From Deltaproteobacteria bacterium (lineage in GTDB: Bacteria > Desulfobacterota > SM23-61), in the NCBI GenBank assembly GCA_016875165.1, contig VGSF01000032.1, positions 1 to 45,169 on the forward strand: a DNA stretch of 45,169 nt, read 5' to 3'. Every line of letters starts with the position of its first letter. Position 1 is the first letter of the stretch. Below the pieces are notes generated by a model that was not told the DNA's origin, ran no database searches, and saw only the letters and a program-made list of their open reading frames with translations. Positions 7,343-16,375 of this stretch are shown one piece after another. The position numbers and the translations under genes were made by a program.

Positions 7343-8413
7343 ATGACTGTTTTAAAGAATAAAAATTTATCGCTGGATATCGCCCTGACCTCCCGATGTC
7401 CGCTTCGTTGCCGGTACTGCAGTGTAGAAAAAACCCCCATTCGGGAGCTTAGCGCCCGTGAATGGGCAAGAATTGTGGCCTCATTCGCTCGTCTTCGCCA
7501 GATAGAACTCGTCAGTCTGGAAGGCGGGGAACCATTCTTGCGCCAGGATCTGCCAATGATCCTTGCTGCCGCCCTGGATTGTGCCCAATCCGTGAAGATC
7601 GTCACCAGCGGCGTTATTCCATTCCAGACTCTTCCCCATGACCTTATCCAACATCCCCGGGTCTCTTTAGAATTGAGCCTGGATGGGCCGCGGGAAGTTC
7701 AGGACTTTTTGCGGGATGGAAGCTGGGAGAGAGCTTTAAACTTTCTGCAAGCCGGGCTCGAACGCGGGGGCCAGATGCGCCTGCGCTCAGTCATTTCTCA
7801 ACATAATATTTTCATCTTCGAGAGCTGGCTAACCGGGCTTGATGTAATGCTTGAGCCCTACGGCCAAAAGGTTGGAATCAGCTTTGACACGATCATTGCC
7901 CCCGAAACCCTAACTCAAGAAGGGGGAGGGTTGCCGAGACTGGGCCTGCGATATTATCCAACCCGGGGACTTCTCCCGGCCCCAGCGGAAATGAGAAAAC
8001 TCTTCCAGAACCTGAAAAGCCTAAGTTTCCGTAACCTTGTTCTCCAGCAAACCGAACCCCTCCGGGGCTGCGGGGCAGCAAGGCGGGGGGTTATTTCTTT
8101 TGATCCTTCTGGAATTTTTTCCTTTTGTTGCGAGGCTCCCCGGGGCATGGGGTCGATGGCCATTTTTTCGGCCGAGCAATGCCTGGCCCTCCTGGATGCC
8201 CAAATCCTGGTTAGACCTTGCCCGGATTGCTTTTATTTGCAGGCAAATGTGTGCCACGGCTGCTTTACAGGTCAAAAATGTGGAATGGTCAGGTATTGGA
8301 AGGCCATAGATTGCCGCGCCCTTCACCATTTCATGTTTCAGGATTATCCGCGGGCAGTAAGGGCGGACCCGGGTCCGGCTTCAGCAAACTGGAGCAATCC
8401 ATTACATCAATAG
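7343..8413 (+). CDS. Radical SAM protein with Cys-rich C-terminus
   Basis: A 356-residue radical S-adenosylmethionine protein. The cluster motif CPLRCRYC is at residues 19-26 (C-x3-C-x2-C), and a SAM-binding GGEP follows in LEGGEPFLRQD. The C-terminal third has many cysteines (GCGAARRG, FCCEAPRG, CPDCFYL, NVCHGCFTGQKCG), resembling a SPASM or twitch domain that holds extra 4Fe-4S clusters, as in peptide-modifying and heme/cofactor-maturing enzymes. No precursor peptide gene is evident nearby, so the substrate is unknown. The ribosome binding site is weak. It follows the flavin reductase by 43 bases, which could supply electrons; that link is inference. The 200 bases after it hold only an imperfect GAGAGC hairpin. 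Confidence 0.85.
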   Translation: MTVLKNKNLSLDIALTSRCPLRCRYCSVEKTPIRELSAREWARIVASFARLRQIELVSLEGGEPFLRQDLPMILAAALDCAQSVKIVTSGVIPFQTLPHDLIQHPRVSLELSLDGPREVQDFLRDGSWERALNFLQAGLERGGQMRLRSVISQHNIFIFESWLTGLDVMLEPYGQKVGISFDTIIAPETLTQEGGGLPRLGLRYYPTRGLLPAPAEMRKLFQNLKSLSFRNLVLQQTEPLRGCGAARRGVISFDPSGIFSFCCEAPRGMGSMAIFSAEQCLALLDAQILVRPCPDCFYLQANVCHGCFTGQKCGMVRYWKAIDCRALHHFMFQDYPRAVRADPGPASANWSNPLHQ

Positions 8414-8614
8414 CAATATGGACAATATTCATTTTGAAAAAAGTTGTTAATAATCTGAGAAATAACACCCCCAGTCCTCGACCCTACTGATGAGGGAGAG
8501 CCGGAGATAGAAGGACGTCGCCACTTCGCCAGCTCTCTACTCTACCCGCAAATATCCCTTGATTTTTTTCTCACGGCAGGGGGGATATAGAATATCTTCT
8601 TCTTGGTTTTGTCC

Positions 8615-9742
8615 TTAGATGCTTTCCAACAGTTTCTTCCAAGCTTGGCGGTGGGACGGTTGAGTGTTCCAACTATCAAGATGCTCGCCTACTTTTTGAA
8701 GAAATGTGATGCGAATGGTCTCTCCCCCAAGCGCCAGAACACTTCGGGCAAACTCGGAAAACTCGAAAACATAAAGGTTCTGGCCACTCGCAAAGGCACG
8801 CGCAATACGCCCATTGAGGGCAGGCTGTTCACCGCCTTTAACTCCGGGAGTTGTAAAAAAGATATCCTTGATCTGGCGTTGCCGGCATTTTTGCAGCGTT
8901 CCCTCAACATCGGTTAACGTCAATGTGCGATCTTTTACCTCAACAACCAGAACGACTTTACCTTGGGCATCAACGCATTCCAAATCGGCAGCCTGACCAG
9001 TAGCTTCATCGCTAGCGTTTATTCGAGCCCGGTCAACCTTCGCATAAAGGCCAAAGTGAATTCCTATGGCGTCAAAGATTGCGCCGCAAAGGGCCAGACT
9101 TCGATCGCCTCCAGATTTCTCTTGCAAAAAGCTTTGAGCGAGCGAAAGGGCGCCTTCCAGGCTAATGCGCGGCGGCAAAGGATAAGCAAAGCGAAGGGAT
9201 TTCTGCCGACGAAACATTTCCAGCAAGACTTGCCGAAACACCGCTTCAATGAAATCGGCATCACCCCCGGACTCTACTTGTTCCAAGATGTCCACAAGGG
9301 TGTTCCATCTAGTCATGTCCTTCTTACTTTGGTCATTACGCGCCATACGAGGAATGCGCATGGGATTGCCGACGTAAGGGTCGGCGGAAGTGCCGAGGAT
9401 ATTTTCCTGGCGTTGATTGAAAGGCGCGACCACTTTACTCCCCAAGCTCCGCGCGTCCCATCCGGTGACATCGCTTGGATCCCCTTTCCTCTTTTGGAGG
9501 CGCAGGCAGTCAAGCATTGGGTTAGTTATCTTTCCCAGAAGCTGGATTGGCAGGCAAAAACGATAGGCCACTTGTTTGTGGTTGACTGAGGCCTGAATTG
9601 CCTGGCATAAGGTGATATCAGAAACGTATTTGATATCAGGCTTTGCGCTTGCTCCCTCGACAACGGCTTGCCAGTGCGCCTCAAGCAACTTCGCAGCCTT
9701 CTTTAGATCAAGGGTTTCAGTATCATCTTTTTTTCTTACCAT
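8615..9742 (-). CDS. Putative type II restriction endonuclease (SacI-like family)
   Basis: A protein of 375 residues from the ATG chosen here, or 386 from an upstream in-frame start. A PD-(D/E)xK nuclease signature fits AADLECV followed 15 residues later by VVEVKDR (E-x-K), then a helix and IFFTTPG. The family resemblance, from memory, is to the RE_SacI group of type II restriction enzymes; I hold this loosely. The frame overlaps the end of the methyltransferase gene by 20 bases, so both are translated from one message. It would cut unmethylated foreign DNA at a site protected by the neighbouring enzyme. The partner is an adenine methyltransferase, so the recognition sequence may well not be that of SacI. 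Confidence 0.65.
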   Translation of the reverse strand: MVRKKDDTETLDLKKAAKLLEAHWQAVVEGASAKPDIKYVSDITLCQAIQASVNHKQVAYRFCLPIQLLGKITNPMLDCLRLQKRKGDPSDVTGWDARSLGSKVVAPFNQRQENILGTSADPYVGNPMRIPRMARNDQSKKDMTRWNTLVDILEQVESGGDADFIEAVFRQVLLEMFRRQKSLRFAYPLPPRISLEGALSLAQSFLQEKSGGDRSLALCGAIFDAIGIHFGLYAKVDRARINASDEATGQAADLECVDAQGKVVLVVEVKDRTLTLTDVEGTLQKCRQRQIKDIFFTTPGVKGGEQPALNGRIARAFASGQNLYVFEFSEFARSVLALGGETIRITFLQKVGEHLDSWNTQPSHRQAWKKLLESI

Positions 9743-10622
9743 GTTGTCGCATCTTATAATGAGGTGGTCGCTCAAAAAGAAAAAGGTTTTTATCGGTCAA
9801 AGCATAATTGTAGACTTGCGAATGAGATTCCGGATCGTAATTCACCCAGACCGATTCTGTGCGTTCGCCTTTCGACGAATTGCAGAGGCGCGTATTGGCA
9901 TCAACCCTGATCCAGTCACGATAGAGCCGATCCATCAGGGGGCAACGATAACCTGATATCGCTACAGCGCCTTGCACGGAGTGAAGGAGTTTTGCAAGCT
10001 CCTCATGTTCGGGGTCAGTCATTTCGTACCCGTATGCCTTGCTGTCGCCGCGGGCTTCGTGAGGATAAGGCGGGTCGCAATAGAAAAGCGTTCCTGGCGA
10101 ATCGTAGCGGCGAATTATTTCGTTCGCGGGGGCGTTCTCTATCTGAACGCGCTGTAGTCGCTGCACTATCTGAGGCAGACCTTCCACACTGCCTAACCAA
10201 CGCGACACAGCTCCGGCCATACCGGCGCGCGACGTCAAAACACAATGAGCCCATCGGCCCTCGGAGCTTGTCTGCGCCAACCCAGTTCGGGTCTGGCGCG
10301 CGCGAACGAAAAAGCGACGGGCGCGCTCAATCGGCGAAAGATCGTGCTCGGGACGGCAGGCTTTCACCAATTCCTCGCGCGAGAAGGGCGTCAAACTGAT
10401 CAATCGGATAAGCTCGTCGCCGTGATCTCGCAAACAGCGAAAGAAGTTTACCACCTCAGAATCTAAATCGTTGTACGTCTCGGCAGGCGCGGGCGGCCGG
10501 TTGATTAGGATAGCCGCGGAGCCGCCGAAAGGCTCACAGAAATGAGTGAAAGTGGTTGGCAGTAGCGGTAGAATGAAATCCAGGTGGGAAAATTTCCCGC
10601 CATAATAGCCGAAAGCAATCAT
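9723..10622 (-). CDS. DNA adenine methyltransferase, D12 (Dam-like) class
   Basis: An N6-adenine DNA methyltransferase of the D12 class. Motifs in order are the SAM-binding MIAFGYYGGK at the chosen start, CEPFGGSAAI (motif I) and FYCDPPYP (catalytic DPPY, motif IV). It would protect host DNA from the overlapping endonuclease. The frame stays open upstream, with possible starts at 10688, 10754 and a TTG at 10871. I chose 10622 because the family domain begins there, but none has a good ribosome binding site. A strong promoter lies at 10827-10855. No controller-protein gene or specificity subunit is seen, so this is a simple two-gene type II unit, probably acquired. Confidence 0.88.
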   Translation of the reverse strand: MIAFGYYGGKFSHLDFILPLLPTTFTHFCEPFGGSAAILINRPPAPAETYNDLDSEVVNFFRCLRDHGDELIRLISLTPFSREELVKACRPEHDLSPIERARRFFVRARQTRTGLAQTSSEGRWAHCVLTSRAGMAGAVSRWLGSVEGLPQIVQRLQRVQIENAPANEIIRRYDSPGTLFYCDPPYPHEARGDSKAYGYEMTDPEHEELAKLLHSVQGAVAISGYRCPLMDRLYRDWIRVDANTRLCNSSKGERTESVWVNYDPESHSQVYNYALTDKNLFLFERPPHYKMRQHGKKKR

Positions 10623-10826
10623 CTTACTGCGGCGGTCGCTCGCCCGGCCAATCAGCCGACGATTGTTGAACCGATGAGCTCTTTCCATGCGCTTCCCGGA
10701 CTCGTAACCGTTCTCCGCGAGACCCTTGGAATATGTTTTTGCTGGTCTACTCATCTTTTTGGCATTGGTCTTGATAGTTTGTTTCGGGTCTCCTGCGTGT
10801 GATTGGAACTCCCTTTTTTTAGTGAG

Positions 10827-10855
10827 AATATACTGGGAAGGTAATTGTGTGTCAA
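10827..10855 (-). promoter_or_regulatory. Strong sigma-70 promoter of the restriction-modification unit
   Basis: Read on the minus strand, a perfect TTGACA (10855-10850) is followed by a 17-base spacer and TATATT (10832-10827). It points at the methyltransferase gene, and transcription would start near 10820. This is the best consensus promoter in the window and suits a mobile restriction-modification pair. Confidence 0.7.
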
Positions 10856-11009
10856 GGAAATTTGAGCGCAAGTGGGGAACAGGGGAAGGTGGAACGGGTG
10901 AAGGGAATGTTTGCGGGAACGCGCCACCCTTGCACCGGAATATCTAATTGTCTGCACCGCTTCACCTATGGTTAAGTCTGCTCTCCCCCTTATCATCAGC
11001 TATGGACGG

Positions 11010-11897
11010 CTATTGAGTCAGGATAAAAAGGTCTCCTTCCTGGCGCACCCGACTCATTTTGTTCAGCCGGTCCAGGTGTTTGATCATCATGCCCCTTTCG
11101 GAAAGGGCTAAATCCCAGGCGCCCAAAACGCCAGGGTATTGGCCATAAATGATTCCTTCTTCGACCACTTGTTCCAGAGTTTTTGGGCCTCTTTTTAAAA
11201 GATTAATCAGCTTCTCTTCCCGCAAGAAGATGATATTGAGATACCGGTCAATATAGGCCGGGTTCCCATCATAGATTCCTTTTCCGTGGGCGGTTAAAAA
11301 AGTTTCCACATCGTAAGTTTTCAGCCGCTCCAGGGATTGGATGGTTTCTTCAAGGTTCGAGTTGCGGTCGGCATAGTACGGTCCAATGCGGGTAAGGTCC
11401 AGGTCGCCGGTAAAGAGAATTTTTTCCTTAGGGAAATAAAAACAAAGATGGCCGCGGGTATGGCCCGGGGTGTGAATGATCTCCATTCTTGTATCGCCCA
11501 ATTCCATAACCTGGCCATCATCAAGGTAAAGATCAACCCGGCGCGGTTGGTAATGGCATTCTTCAAGAAAAAAATTACGCCATTTTTCCATCTCCTCAAG
11601 GCCCATATCGCCGTAACAATCTATTAAGGAATTGAGGTTCTCGAAGTGGGGAGCATCGTGGGCATGAGCGCAAAAAGTGGATGCGGGAAAGAGGAAATTG
11701 AAGACCAGATGGTCTTCATGGGCATGGGAGGTGATCAGGTAATCAACGGGCCCATGATCTTTGAAAGCCTGTAATTTATGCTGATCGCTGGCGGCGTCGA
11801 TCACAGCCTTTACCCGATCGTCGATCAAAACAGAATGGCAAAAGGGATACCGACCCCCCTTGATAAATTTAACCGCGCCCCTGGTGAAATCAAACAA
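11010..11897 (-). CDS. Metallo-beta-lactamase fold hydrolase
   Basis: A 295-residue MBL-fold protein. The metal-binding motif is SHAHEDH (57-63), followed by a second His in GHTRGHLCFYF and the Asp of TGDLDL, so a di-zinc or di-iron site is likely intact. A C-terminal winged-helix-like region (LINLLKRGPKTLEQVVEEG, then LSERGMMIKHLDRL) resembles the tail of hydroxyacylglutathione-hydrolase/LACTB2-like proteins. It hydrolyses an unknown ester, thioester or nucleic-acid substrate. The start is a TTG at 11897 with AAAGGAG about nine bases upstream; no ATG fits the conserved N-terminus. It is a single gene, downstream of a repeat block. Confidence 0.87.
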   Translation of the reverse strand: MFDFTRGAVKFIKGGRYPFCHSVLIDDRVKAVIDAASDQHKLQAFKDHGPVDYLITSHAHEDHLVFNFLFPASTFCAHAHDAPHFENLNSLIDCYGDMGLEEMEKWRNFFLEECHYQPRRVDLYLDDGQVMELGDTRMEIIHTPGHTRGHLCFYFPKEKILFTGDLDLTRIGPYYADRNSNLEETIQSLERLKTYDVETFLTAHGKGIYDGNPAYIDRYLNIIFLREEKLINLLKRGPKTLEQVVEEGIIYGQYPGVLGAWDLALSERGMMIKHLDRLNKMSRVRQEGDLFILTQ

Positions 11898-11924
11898 CCT
11901 ATATTCTCCTTTCCTCTATAAGAA

Positions 11925-12352
11925 TCATCTCCAAATTAGTTGAGGCCCAGAGAGCCGGGATGGGTAAAATGTCCTGAACTTTTCGGGGCTCGGAAGGAAA
12001 GGCATATTGCTGGCAATCATGAGGCACGTATCCCTCTTAAGCTGGGGCGGGGGTGTTCTTCTATCCTCCGCACCTTTCTTTTCCCGCCCCCGCTTAGCTT
12101 TGCGGAAGGCGAGCCGGGTGGGTTAGGGAAGTGAATATCCCGCCGATGCTTGCGGCGCAATCTGCCTTTCCTTCCGATCCCTTACCTAATTTTGATAAAA
12201 TATTCGATCAACTAATACGAGCGTAATAAATGTCTTTACAAGTCATTGCGAGCCCAAGGGGCGCGGCAATCTCATTCTTCATGGGATTGCTTCGTCGTTC
12301 CACTCCTCGCAATGACAGGTTATTTAATGCGTCGGTATTAATTTGGAGATGA
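11925..12352. repeat. Composite palindromic repeat with structured core
   Basis: A perfect 14-bp inverted repeat, TCATCTCCAAATTA, bounds the block (11925-11938 and 12339-12352). Inside, a TTAGTTGA / TCAACTAA pair encloses a GC-rich fold: CGGAAGGAAAGGC pairs with a matching strand near 12160-12175. The motifs AATCATGAGGC (12015-12025) and CGATGCTTGCGGCGC (12144-12158) match those in the core of the mobile elements at 23316 and 41462. A separate CATTGCGAG...CTCGCAATG hairpin cargo (about 12244-12317) is also found at 30755-30855. No gene is seen from 11898 to 12536. Confidence 0.65.
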
Positions 12353-12536
12353 CCCCTCTATAATAATTTGATGCCGGTTGGCCACCCACAAATCCCGCAA
12401 TGGCGGGGGATTCCCCCTTGCGCCCCCTTTTTGTAAACCGATTGGGTCTCATATCTTTTTGCTGGACACCGGGGGAAAAATGACAACTTTCTTTTGCCGT
12501 TCACTATAATGAAGGACTGTGAACAAACAAAAAAAG

Positions 12537-13145
12537 CTATGGGGACTGGGGACTCTTTTTATTCTCCCTGAACTTTGATTCCCTACCGGCCAGCAGACGC
12601 TCGATATTCTCACGATGACGGTAAAAGATAAGGACGGCGATGACCAGGGCAAAGGGGATATAGATTTGATGTGGGTTGAGGGCGGTAAGGAGAACAGGAA
12701 AGGCGGCGGTTGCCGAAAGTGAGCCCAAAGAAATATAACGCCAAAGGGAAACCACCGCGGCAAAGACCAGAAGGGAGAGGACGGCCGGCAGGGGAGAGAG
12801 GGCCAGAAAGACACCCAGGCCAGTGGCAATTCCCTTGCCCCCTTTGAATTTTAAGAAGATCGGGTAGAGATGGCCAAGAAATGCTGCCAGGGCCACAGCG
12901 CCCACCCAGAAGTGGGAATCGATATACCCTCCTCTGGCAAGGGCAACCGGGATGAAGCCTTTTAAAATGTCCCCCAAAAGGGTGATAGCGCCTATTTTTT
13001 TCCCCACCGTGCGGAACACGTTGGTGGCCCCGATGTTTCGGCTGCCCTGGGTGCGGGGGTCCACGTCGCTGAAAGCCCTGGCCAGGATTACGCCGGTTGG
13101 AACCGAACCCAGAAGATAAGCGAAGATTAAGAAAACAAAAGTCAT
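12537..13145 (-). CDS. plsY: Acyl-phosphate:glycerol-3-phosphate acyltransferase
   Basis: A roughly 200-residue inner-membrane enzyme with five or more hydrophobic segments. It transfers the acyl group of acyl-phosphate to glycerol 3-phosphate, the first step of phospholipid synthesis. The family signatures are clear: GSVPTG near residue 16, then the glycerol-phosphate loop containing GSRNIGATNVFR, then KFKGGKGIATGLGV. The ATG at 13145 is preferred over the GTG three codons earlier because AAGGTGG precedes it. It is the last gene of the minus-strand run that begins with the Zn-ribbon gene and hflX, 32 bases after the molybdopterin oxidoreductase gene. Confidence 0.95.
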   Translation of the reverse strand: MTFVFLIFAYLLGSVPTGVILARAFSDVDPRTQGSRNIGATNVFRTVGKKIGAITLLGDILKGFIPVALARGGYIDSHFWVGAVALAAFLGHLYPIFLKFKGGKGIATGLGVFLALSPLPAVLSLLVFAAVVSLWRYISLGSLSATAAFPVLLTALNPHQIYIPFALVIAVLIFYRHRENIERLLAGRESKFRENKKSPQSP

Positions 13146-13177
13146 AAATACCACCTTAAAACCTTAAAATACCGTCT

Positions 13178-15409
13178 CTACGCCTTGCGCACCCGGCAGG
13201 GGATATAACGGTGCAAGGGCGTGGCCGCCAGACGGTCCCGATGCTTTGCCGGGGCCAGGCGGTTTACGTTGACCCCGTAAACTTTTTTAAGATGCACGAG
13301 GCCGAAGCCGTGAGGAATGACCACCTGCCCCCGGTATGAAGAGCCGACAACCTCAGCTTCCACAGTGACCGATCCGGCCTCGGTCTCGATCACCGCCGCT
13401 TCTCCATCCCCAATCCCGAGTTCCGCGGCATCGGCCGGGTTTAGGCGCATGGTGCAGGCCCGCCTGGATTCATTCCAGGCCGGGTCGCGCATGATGGTGT
13501 TGGCCACCATTTCCATATGGTTTCCGGCCATGAGCACCAGGGGATACTCTTTGTTCGAAAGGGCCGCCTCCTCGGCCGCCGGTTTTACCTCTTTCATCCA
13601 GGATTCCATCTCGGGGAAGTGGATATGGATTTTTTTGTCCGGGGTCTTAAGGGCAGAAATATTATTTTCTGTATCCACCATGCCGATTTTGACGCCGCCG
13701 GATGTGGTAAGAATCTTGCGGAAGATCTCCTCGCCGGTAAAGGGCCCGACCTTGTATCCGGCCCGGGCGACATCTGCGGCATGCATCATGGGGAAGCGCG
13801 CCAGCAACCCCCAGAGCGCGGCCAGGTTATTCGAGCCCAATTCCTTCCCTAAGGTTTTGGCCAGAATGTAGGGCAGCCAGGGCCCGGCCGCGGGGTTGGA
13901 CTGAAGGTATTCCAAAAGGGCCGCACCATATTTCGCCCGGTCCCGGGCCAGGGCGCCGAGTTCAGGCGGAAAATCGGGGATCATAGAAAGCCTTTCGGCC
14001 AGCTTTACATAGATTTCCGATTCTTCCACTTGCTCGCCGTCTTGCTCAACCACGGGCCGGCGCATGTCAAAGTAGTATTCGGGATAATTCCACTGGAAGA
14101 AAGTGCCGTCCCATTTCTCATAGCCGGACTTAGCTGGAAGGACGAAATGGGAAAGAACCGCTGTCTCAGTCATGGCCACTTCAATCGTCACTAACAAGTC
14201 CAGCCTGGCAAAGGCCTTCTCATAGGCGGTAGTGTCGGCGTAGGAGCGCAAGGGATTTGAGCCGCTGACGATCAGGGCGCGGATGCGCTCCGGGTGGTCA
14301 TTGTCGATTTCTTCCGGCAGAACATTCGGGGGAAAAACGCCCATGATCAAGGGAACGTTTGTGATCACGGTCTTCCAGGTGCGCGGGTCATCGTCAGGGG
14401 TGTGCGATCCCATGGGCATCAAGTGGCCCGGAAACACATTGCCGCCGTTTACTCCGATGCGCCCCGAAAGAGTAAGAAGGAGCAGTTCCAAATAAGAATT
14501 CAGGGTGCTGTGCCGCCCCATGAGGATGCCCAGGTCGCTGCGCATGGAAGTTTTGCGGGCGGCAAACAGCCGGGTAAATTTCCGGACAGCGCCAGGGTCC
14601 AGGCCGCAGACTCGGCAGTTTTCTTCCACATCCACGTCATCAAACCATCCCCTGATGGCCTCGAAGCCATTAACCCTGGAGGCCAGGTATTCCTTAGCCA
14701 CAAGCCCTTCAGTCAAAATAGTTTTGATCATTGCCTTAAAAAGCAAGGCGTCTGTCCCGGGCCTGAGCTGCAAGTGAATGTCGGCCAGTTTGGCTGTCTC
14801 AGTCGCCCGTGGGTCCACCACAGCAATGATAGAGCCTGCTTCTTTTTTCTTGTTCCTGAGAATCAAAGGGGCCCGGGGGATATCATGGCTCACCAGGGGA
14901 TTGGCTCCCCAGAAGACGAGGAAGTCGGAGCCATAAATGTCCGGAACTGCATGCAGGTATTGTCGGCCGAAAGCCTTGCCCATAGCCCAGAAAAACCCGG
15001 TAAGTTCCTGGGCCAAAGGGCTGTAATGGTTCTTTGACCCCAACCCCTGGAGAAAACGGACGCCAAAGGCCGCTTCGAAATGACAACCCTGGCCGCCGCC
15101 GCCCATGTAAGCCACAGACTTTGGCCCATGGGTTTTAACGATCTCCTTGAGCCTGCCGGCGATCTCATTAAGGGCGCTATCCCAGGAAACGCCCTCAAAG
15201 CGGTCTCCCGCGCGTTTCAGGGGAAACTTCAGCCGTTCGGGGTTATTCTGGAAATAGGCGATGTTCGCCCCTTTCCGGCACAGGTATCCCTGGGAGCGGG
15301 GATTATCCCGGTCTCCCCTGACTTTGACGATCCTGCTCCCTTTGGTGATGACTTCGATGCCGCAATTGTTGAAACAAAGAACACAAGAAGTTTTTTTCCA
15401 CTCGTTCAT
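13178..15409 (-). CDS. Molybdopterin oxidoreductase, cytoplasmic, partner unknown
   Basis: A 743-residue member of the DMSO reductase/formate dehydrogenase superfamily. An N-terminal 4Fe-4S site is seen as C9-x2-C12-x3-C16 and C44 in YLCRKG, with the Lys after the last Cys that is typical of electron-transferring members. The chain then shows the pterin domains (GSNPLRSYADT, then a C-terminal beta-barrel with TMRLNPADAAELGI). No twin-arginine signal is present, so it works in the cytoplasm. No iron-sulfur or membrane partner gene lies next to it. It sits between ribF and plsY in a housekeeping operon. Substrate cannot be named; formate, acetylene-type hydration or sulfur/selenium compounds are all handled by relatives. 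Confidence 0.88.
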   Translation of the reverse strand: MNEWKKTSCVLCFNNCGIEVITKGSRIVKVRGDRDNPRSQGYLCRKGANIAYFQNNPERLKFPLKRAGDRFEGVSWDSALNEIAGRLKEIVKTHGPKSVAYMGGGGQGCHFEAAFGVRFLQGLGSKNHYSPLAQELTGFFWAMGKAFGRQYLHAVPDIYGSDFLVFWGANPLVSHDIPRAPLILRNKKKEAGSIIAVVDPRATETAKLADIHLQLRPGTDALLFKAMIKTILTEGLVAKEYLASRVNGFEAIRGWFDDVDVEENCRVCGLDPGAVRKFTRLFAARKTSMRSDLGILMGRHSTLNSYLELLLLTLSGRIGVNGGNVFPGHLMPMGSHTPDDDPRTWKTVITNVPLIMGVFPPNVLPEEIDNDHPERIRALIVSGSNPLRSYADTTAYEKAFARLDLLVTIEVAMTETAVLSHFVLPAKSGYEKWDGTFFQWNYPEYYFDMRRPVVEQDGEQVEESEIYVKLAERLSMIPDFPPELGALARDRAKYGAALLEYLQSNPAAGPWLPYILAKTLGKELGSNNLAALWGLLARFPMMHAADVARAGYKVGPFTGEEIFRKILTTSGGVKIGMVDTENNISALKTPDKKIHIHFPEMESWMKEVKPAAEEAALSNKEYPLVLMAGNHMEMVANTIMRDPAWNESRRACTMRLNPADAAELGIGDGEAAVIETEAGSVTVEAEVVGSSYRGQVVIPHGFGLVHLKKVYGVNVNRLAPAKHRDRLAATPLHRYIPCRVRKA

Positions 15410-15433
15410 GGCCCGCCCCTTTCTAAGGCCTTT

Positions 15434-16363
15434 TTATTCGGCCTTTAAAATATTCTTCGCCCGGGAAATATCTTTTTTGATCTGGGAAACCAGTTCTTCC
15501 GGGCTGCGGAAGGCGATTTCGTCGCGCAGGCGCTCCACGAATTCCACCCGCAAGGGATGGCCGTAGATTTCCAGGTCAAAGTTGAGGATATGCACTTCGA
15601 TGGAGAATTTCCGATCGTGGAAGGTGGGATTCCAGCCAAGGTTAGCCACGCCCGCGTATTTCTGGCCTTCGTGATAAGCCCAGGTGGCGTAGATTCCGGG
15701 CCTGGGGAAAAGAGCCCCTTCAGGTCTTAAATTAGCCGTGGGGAAACCCAACTGTTTGCTGCCCCGTCCGTGGCCGCGGATTACTTTGCCGGCAAGAAGG
15801 TAGTTCCGGCCAAGCATCTTCGCTGCTTCCGGCATTTCTCCTTTCTGGATGAGCTCCCGGATGCGGGTGCTGGAAACTACTGCGCCCCCCACGCGCACGG
15901 CTTCGACTACTTCCACGTTGAACCCGAGCTTTCTGCCCAATTCCATGAGCATAGCGATGTTTCCCCGGCGGTCTTTGCCGAAAGTATAGTCGTGTCCCAC
16001 GAAAAGCTGGCGGATTTTAATCTGATCATAAAGTATGGTTTTAACGAAATCCTCCGGGGTTTGGCTGGCGAATTTCGGGGAAAAATTGGCGCAGATGATT
16101 AGGTCAATGCCCTGCTCTGCAATCAAGATGAGCTTTTCCTTTAAAGGTGTGATCAATAAGGGTTTGCGCTCCGGGGCCAGCAATTCCACCGGATGGGGCT
16201 CAAAAGTGTAAACGATCGATTGCCCGCCGATCTCTCCGGCTTTCTCCTTGACCCGCTGGAAGATGCGCTGGTGGCCCAGGTGCACCCCGTCATAATTCCC
16301 GATGGTCAAGACTGGATTTTTAAATTCGCGCTTGAAATCTTTCTCTTTCCGGATTATTTCCAT
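15434..16363 (-). CDS. ribF: Bifunctional riboflavin kinase / FAD synthetase
   Basis: A 309-residue cytoplasmic enzyme that phosphorylates riboflavin to FMN and adenylates FMN to FAD. The N-terminal nucleotidyltransferase domain has GNYDGVHLGHQ (22-32) and, later, GHDYTFGKDRRGN and SSTRIRELI. The C-terminal riboflavin kinase domain has GHGRGSKQLGFPTANL and the ending EIYGHPLRVEFVERLRDE. Length and domain order are those of bacterial RibF. It lies 12 bases after rnr and 24 bases before the molybdopterin oxidoreductase gene, clearly within one operon. The ribosome binding site is weak, so translational coupling to rnr is likely. Confidence 0.96.
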   Translation of the reverse strand: MEIIRKEKDFKREFKNPVLTIGNYDGVHLGHQRIFQRVKEKAGEIGGQSIVYTFEPHPVELLAPERKPLLITPLKEKLILIAEQGIDLIICANFSPKFASQTPEDFVKTILYDQIKIRQLFVGHDYTFGKDRRGNIAMLMELGRKLGFNVEVVEAVRVGGAVVSSTRIRELIQKGEMPEAAKMLGRNYLLAGKVIRGHGRGSKQLGFPTANLRPEGALFPRPGIYATWAYHEGQKYAGVANLGWNPTFHDRKFSIEVHILNFDLEIYGHPLRVEFVERLRDEIAFRSPEELVSQIKKDISRAKNILKAE

Positions 16364-16375
16364 GATTATTTTCTA

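Noticed and set aside
8963-9589. 208-residue plus-strand frame opposite the endonuclease
   Set aside because: It is a shadow of the minus-strand gene, without ribosome binding site or family features; the minus strand has the nuclease motif and the promoter.
14294-15037. 247-residue plus-strand frame opposite the molybdopterin oxidoreductase
   Set aside because: The minus strand encodes a complete known enzyme; this is an antisense shadow caused by GC-rich third positions.
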